Origin: DAOUKH01 sp964291475
GTDB taxonomy: Bacteria > Chloroflexota > Dehalococcoidia > SHYB01
Direction: 5' to 3'
DNA: 64,000 nucleotides
NCBI GenBank assembly: GCA_964291475.2
Contig: OZ220083.1
Span: 372,001-436,000, forward strand
Of the stretch, positions 61,799-64,000 are shown in pieces. Under the pieces are notes generated by a model. That model ran no database searches and was not told the DNA's origin. It worked only from the letters and a program-made list of their open reading frames with translations. The position numbers and the translations under genes were made by a program. Numbering within the stretch: position 1 is the stretch's first letter; the number at the start of each line of letters is the position of its first letter.

Positions 61799-62698
61799 TC
61801 AGCGCAGATACCGGTCGAACCAGTCCTTGGTGTGGACGGCGAAGACGCTCTTGTCCATGGTCTGGATGTCGGAGTAGACGTGCAGGGCTTTGGTGGGCGG
61901 AATGCGCTCGAAGACGGGCATGGACGTTTCGTAGGGGTGGTAGTCGTCGTGGAGGGCGAGGCCGACGGCGGTCGGGCAGGCGATGGCTTCGACGAGGTTG
62001 AGGGGGTCGAAGAACTCAAGGTTCGCCAGGACCTGCTCTCTGCGGCCGGGGTGGCGTTCGAGGTATTCGCGGAGCTCCTCGTAGGGGAAGAAGGTGCGCT
62101 CCGCCGCGACGGGGAAGTTGCACGGCCAGGGCACCTCGGCGACGACGGCGGCAATGCGCCCGTCGAGTGAGGCCGTGGCAAGGGTCATGCCGCCGCCCTG
62201 GCTGGAGCCGAGGACTCCCACGCGCTGCGGGTTGAGTTCGGGGCGGCTGAAGAGGAAGTCGAGGCCTCGGATACAGTCCATGAACCCGCCGCGGTAGTAG
62301 TAGGCGTCCTTTTCTTCCAACCGGTAGGTGAGCGCCGTGGAGCCTTCGGGAATCGCCCATTCCTCCCGGCTCTCGCCCTGCCCTCGCGGATAGAGGGTCA
62401 GGGTCGCGTAGCCGTAGCGCACGAGGTGTACCGGCAGGACCATGACGCCGATGTAGCCGGGGATGGCCATGACGGCCGGCCAGCCGCCGGAGGGCGCGTC
62501 GCCGGTGGGGACGGTGTACCACGCGCGAATGGGGACGCCGCCGAGGCTCGTCAGGGTGACGCGGTGGTTCACCAGCGTCTTGGCGTTGCCCTCGAGGATG
62601 TAGCCGCTCTGCTCGACAGGCTCGACGACCTCGGCCATGGGAGTGGCGGCCAACTCCGCGAGGGTGCGTTCCCAGAACTGGCGGATGTCGTCTCTCAC
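61799..62698 (-). CDS. Alpha/beta hydrolase (acetylxylan esterase/dienelactone hydrolase-like)
   Basis: A 299-residue alpha/beta hydrolase with an N-terminal helical arm (MRDDIRQFWERTLAELAATPMAEVV) and substrate loop PSGGWPAVMAIPGYIGVMV (oxyanion strand). The nucleophile elbow is VGVLGSSQGGGMTLATA (about 170; GSSQG). Acid position is in LALHDDYHPYETS, and the His is less clear (KALHVYSDIQTMDKSVFA). The arrangement fits the acetyl-xylan-esterase/cephalosporin-deacetylase AXE1 group (Pfam PF05448). Ends 13 nt before the EthD-like start, so the two probably share an mRNA. Confidence 0.85.
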   Translation of the reverse strand: MRDDIRQFWERTLAELAATPMAEVVEPVEQSGYILEGNAKTLVNHRVTLTSLGGVPIRAWYTVPTGDAPSGGWPAVMAIPGYIGVMVLPVHLVRYGYATLTLYPRGQGESREEWAIPEGSTALTYRLEEKDAYYYRGGFMDCIRGLDFLFSRPELNPQRVGVLGSSQGGGMTLATASLDGRIAAVVAEVPWPCNFPVAAERTFFPYEELREYLERHPGRREQVLANLEFFDPLNLVEAIACPTAVGLALHDDYHPYETSMPVFERIPPTKALHVYSDIQTMDKSVFAVHTKDWFDRYLR

Positions 62699-62714
62699 GA
62701 TGCGGCTCGGCGGT

Positions 62715-63701
62715 CTATGACTTCTTGCCGGTCATCGACCAGGGGCGGGAGGCCTCGCCCGGCGTGTAGAGGCCGATGGACTTGGCGTACTTTTCCAGTT
62801 CCTCGGGCGCCATGTACTTCTCCTCGAGCTCCCGCACCTTGGGGAAGCCGGCGAGGTCGAAGCGGTGGGGCGGCTCGGGGTACTTCCACGCGTGGGTCTC
62901 TTCCCACGACTCCCACTCGCGCAGGGCGTCGAGGCCGCGGTCCCTGAAGTCGTGGAGGAACTCCCAGTTGATGCGATAGGTCATGCGGCGGGCGAGGCCG
63001 GGATAGAAGGCGCAGGCGATGCCGAGCCCCTCCATCTCCTCGTGAGTTGGAGGGTCGTGCAGCGCCAGGAGGGTGAACATGATGGGCGGGCCGACCTCGG
63101 CGATGGCCTCCCTGACCTCGTCCATGTCCTGCAGCCCCTCGACGTAGGCGATGTCGGCGCCGGCCTTCCGGTAGGCCTTCGACCTGGCCAGGGCGTCTTC
63201 GAGGGTCCCGCCGACGGCGCCGCGGGCGTCGGTGCGCGCGATGATGATGAAGTCCTCGTCGAGCTCGTTGCGGGCGTCGACGGCGGCGCGGTACTTGCCG
63301 ACGGCTTCGTCGATGGGGATCACCTGCTTGCCGGCGACGAAGCCGCAACGCTTCGGGGCGACCTGGTCCTCGATGTGGATGCCGGCGACCCCGGCGCGGA
63401 TGAAGGCGTGGACGGTGCGGCGGACGTTGACGGCATTGCCGTAGCCGGTGTCCGCGTCCGAGACGAGCGGGATGTCGACGGCCTGGGCCATGTAGCCGGC
63501 GTTCATCACCATTTCGCTGCCGGAGAGCAGGCCGGCGTCGGGGAGCCCCGCCAGGGTGCCGGAGGTACCGGCGCCCGACATGTAGCAGGCCTCGTAGCCG
63601 ATCCACTGGACGAGTTGGGCCTCGAAGGCGTTGGTGCAGCCGGGGAGCACGAAGATCTCCGGCCGCTCGAAGAGTTGGCGCAACCGGGTCGTCTGCTTCA
63701 C
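62715..63701 (-). CDS. Isocitrate lyase/PEP mutase-family C-C lyase (PrpB-like)
   Basis: A 328-residue TIM-barrel Mg-dependent lyase of the PEPM/ICL superfamily. Characteristic points: LPGCTNAFEAQLVQWIGYEACYMSGAGTSGTLAGLPDAG (substrate loop), SDADTGYGNAVNVRRTV (about 83, metal ligand DADTGYG), GVAGIHIEDQVAPKRCGFVAGK (IEDQ and the KxCG loop, here RCGF instead of KKCGH), and the DFIIIARTDARG strand. Enzymes with this loop include methylisocitrate lyase, oxaloacetate decarboxylase and 2,3-dimethylmalate lyase; the altered loop makes a carboxylate lyase other than ICL likely. Next upstream is an aminotransferase on the same strand. Confidence 0.9.
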   Translation of the reverse strand: MKQTTRLRQLFERPEIFVLPGCTNAFEAQLVQWIGYEACYMSGAGTSGTLAGLPDAGLLSGSEMVMNAGYMAQAVDIPLVSDADTGYGNAVNVRRTVHAFIRAGVAGIHIEDQVAPKRCGFVAGKQVIPIDEAVGKYRAAVDARNELDEDFIIIARTDARGAVGGTLEDALARSKAYRKAGADIAYVEGLQDMDEVREAIAEVGPPIMFTLLALHDPPTHEEMEGLGIACAFYPGLARRMTYRINWEFLHDFRDRGLDALREWESWEETHAWKYPEPPHRFDLAGFPKVRELEEKYMAPEELEKYAKSIGLYTPGEASRPWSMTGKKS

Positions 63702-63740
63702 ACCGTCACCGCCTGGACCGGGTCCGGTCCGCAGGGGAGC

Positions 63741-64000
63741 TTAGGCGAACTCCGCTTCAATGGCTTTGACCGCGGCTTCGAGCGCCGTGATCATGGCGTC
63801 GAGCTCGCCGTCGGTCACGTTCAGCGGCGGGGCGAGGACGAGGACCATCTTGCCCTCGTACTCATAGGCCGCGAGCATGACGCCGAGCTCCTTGCCCACG
63901 GCGGCGACCTTCTTGGCGATTTCCACGAGCACCGGGCCGGGCCAGACTTCTTTGGTCTCCTTGTCGCTGACCAATTCGAGGCCGAAGAGCATGCCGTGGG
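63741..64000 (-). CDS. Class III aminotransferase, C-terminal part (gene continues outside window)
   Basis: The final 86 residues of a PLP-dependent class III (acetylornithine/4-aminobutyrate-type) aminotransferase. The visible HGMLFGLELVSDKETKEVWPG strand is the (R/H)G-x-GLMxGxELV segment, followed by the VLAPPLNVTDGELDAMITALEAAVKAIE closing helix (I-APPL-x-x-x-x-E). The PLP-binding lysine and the rest lie beyond 64000. It is 40 nt upstream of the PEPM/ICL-like gene on the minus strand. Confidence 0.85.
   Translation of the reverse strand, partial: HGMLFGLELVSDKETKEVWPGPVLVEIAKKVAAVGKELGVMLAAYEYEGKMVLVLAPPLNVTDGELDAMITALEAAVKAIEAEFA

Overview
The window is a GC-rich (roughly 65% by eye) bacterial chromosome segment with about 55 genes. 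The mix is unusual: type III CoA-transferases (CaiB/BaiF), luciferase-like flavin oxidoreductases, an F420H2-type (Ddn) oxidoreductase, several amidohydrolases, SDRs, MFS carriers, a thiolase/DUF35 pair, a Gram-positive-type SOS box and Ku. That profile suggests an uncultivated, catabolism-oriented Chloroflexota lineage such as the SAR202/Dehalococcoidia relatives. This is an inference; an actinobacterial or Tectomicrobia-like source is not excluded, and no rRNA gene is present to settle it.

Layout. 1-15.9 kb: MFS carrier (partial), DUF35 plus thiolase-like pair, RecQ, glycosyltransferase, PurU, a membrane-anchored HdrD-like Fe-S oxidoreductase, a D-aminoacylase-like amidohydrolase, an epimerase, an SDR, a lipoprotein and a double-domain CaiB/BaiF protein. 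16-17.5 kb: an AT-richer insert with a Fic-winged-helix protein behind a cluster of palindromes, a CaiB scar and an orphan HicB. 17.6-28.7 kb: catabolic genes, including a DUF1214-sulfotransferase-SDR operon and a SnoaL/LLM/Ddn/LLM flavin-deazaflavin cluster. 29-36.3 kb: small zinc ribbon, hydrolase, CmoM-like tRNA methyltransferase, Ku, and a compact bioB-bioA-bioF-bioD operon. 36.3-39.4 kb: a low-GC DUF262/HNH (GmrSD-type) gene, a tandem array of five hairpins that looks like a structured RNA, and a terminase-small-subunit-like DNA-binding protein. 39.5-50.5 kb: FabF-like synthase, M1 aminopeptidase, LLM oxidoreductase, MFS carrier, an unrecognised His-rich protein and two tandem CaiB/BaiF genes. 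50.5-55.2 kb: an SOS-controlled imuB-dnaE2 mutasome operon. 55.2-59 kb: a glycine-betaine synthesis pair (SDMT, GSMT) between two exact 42-bp copies of the dnaE2 3' end, then an IS481-family element. 59.3-64 kb: amidohydrolase, serine hydrolase, EthD-like protein, esterase, PEP mutase/isocitrate lyase-family lyase and the end of a class III aminotransferase.

Two things cut across the window. First, a dispersed two-part repeat (module A, CTCTCCC-type hairpin; module B, CTTCTCCC-type hairpin ending GATGAGGGGCCCC) fills most intergenic gaps, nearly always at gene 3' ends. Second, at least six genes (SDR 12131, CaiB 13470, amidohydrolase 17622, DUF262 36264, dnaE2 52029, EthD-like 61095) are broken by single-base indels, mostly in G/C runs. 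Their conserved sequence resumes in the next frame, so consensus errors are more likely than decay.

The strongest candidate for something undescribed is the 38.46-38.85 kb element. It has five ~60-nt units whose hairpin loops all vary within the GNRA rule (GCAA, GTAA, GTAA, GTGA, GCGA) on the plus strand, then a UUCG-capped stem, all behind a sigma70-like promoter between the DUF262 gene and a phage-type DNA-binding protein.
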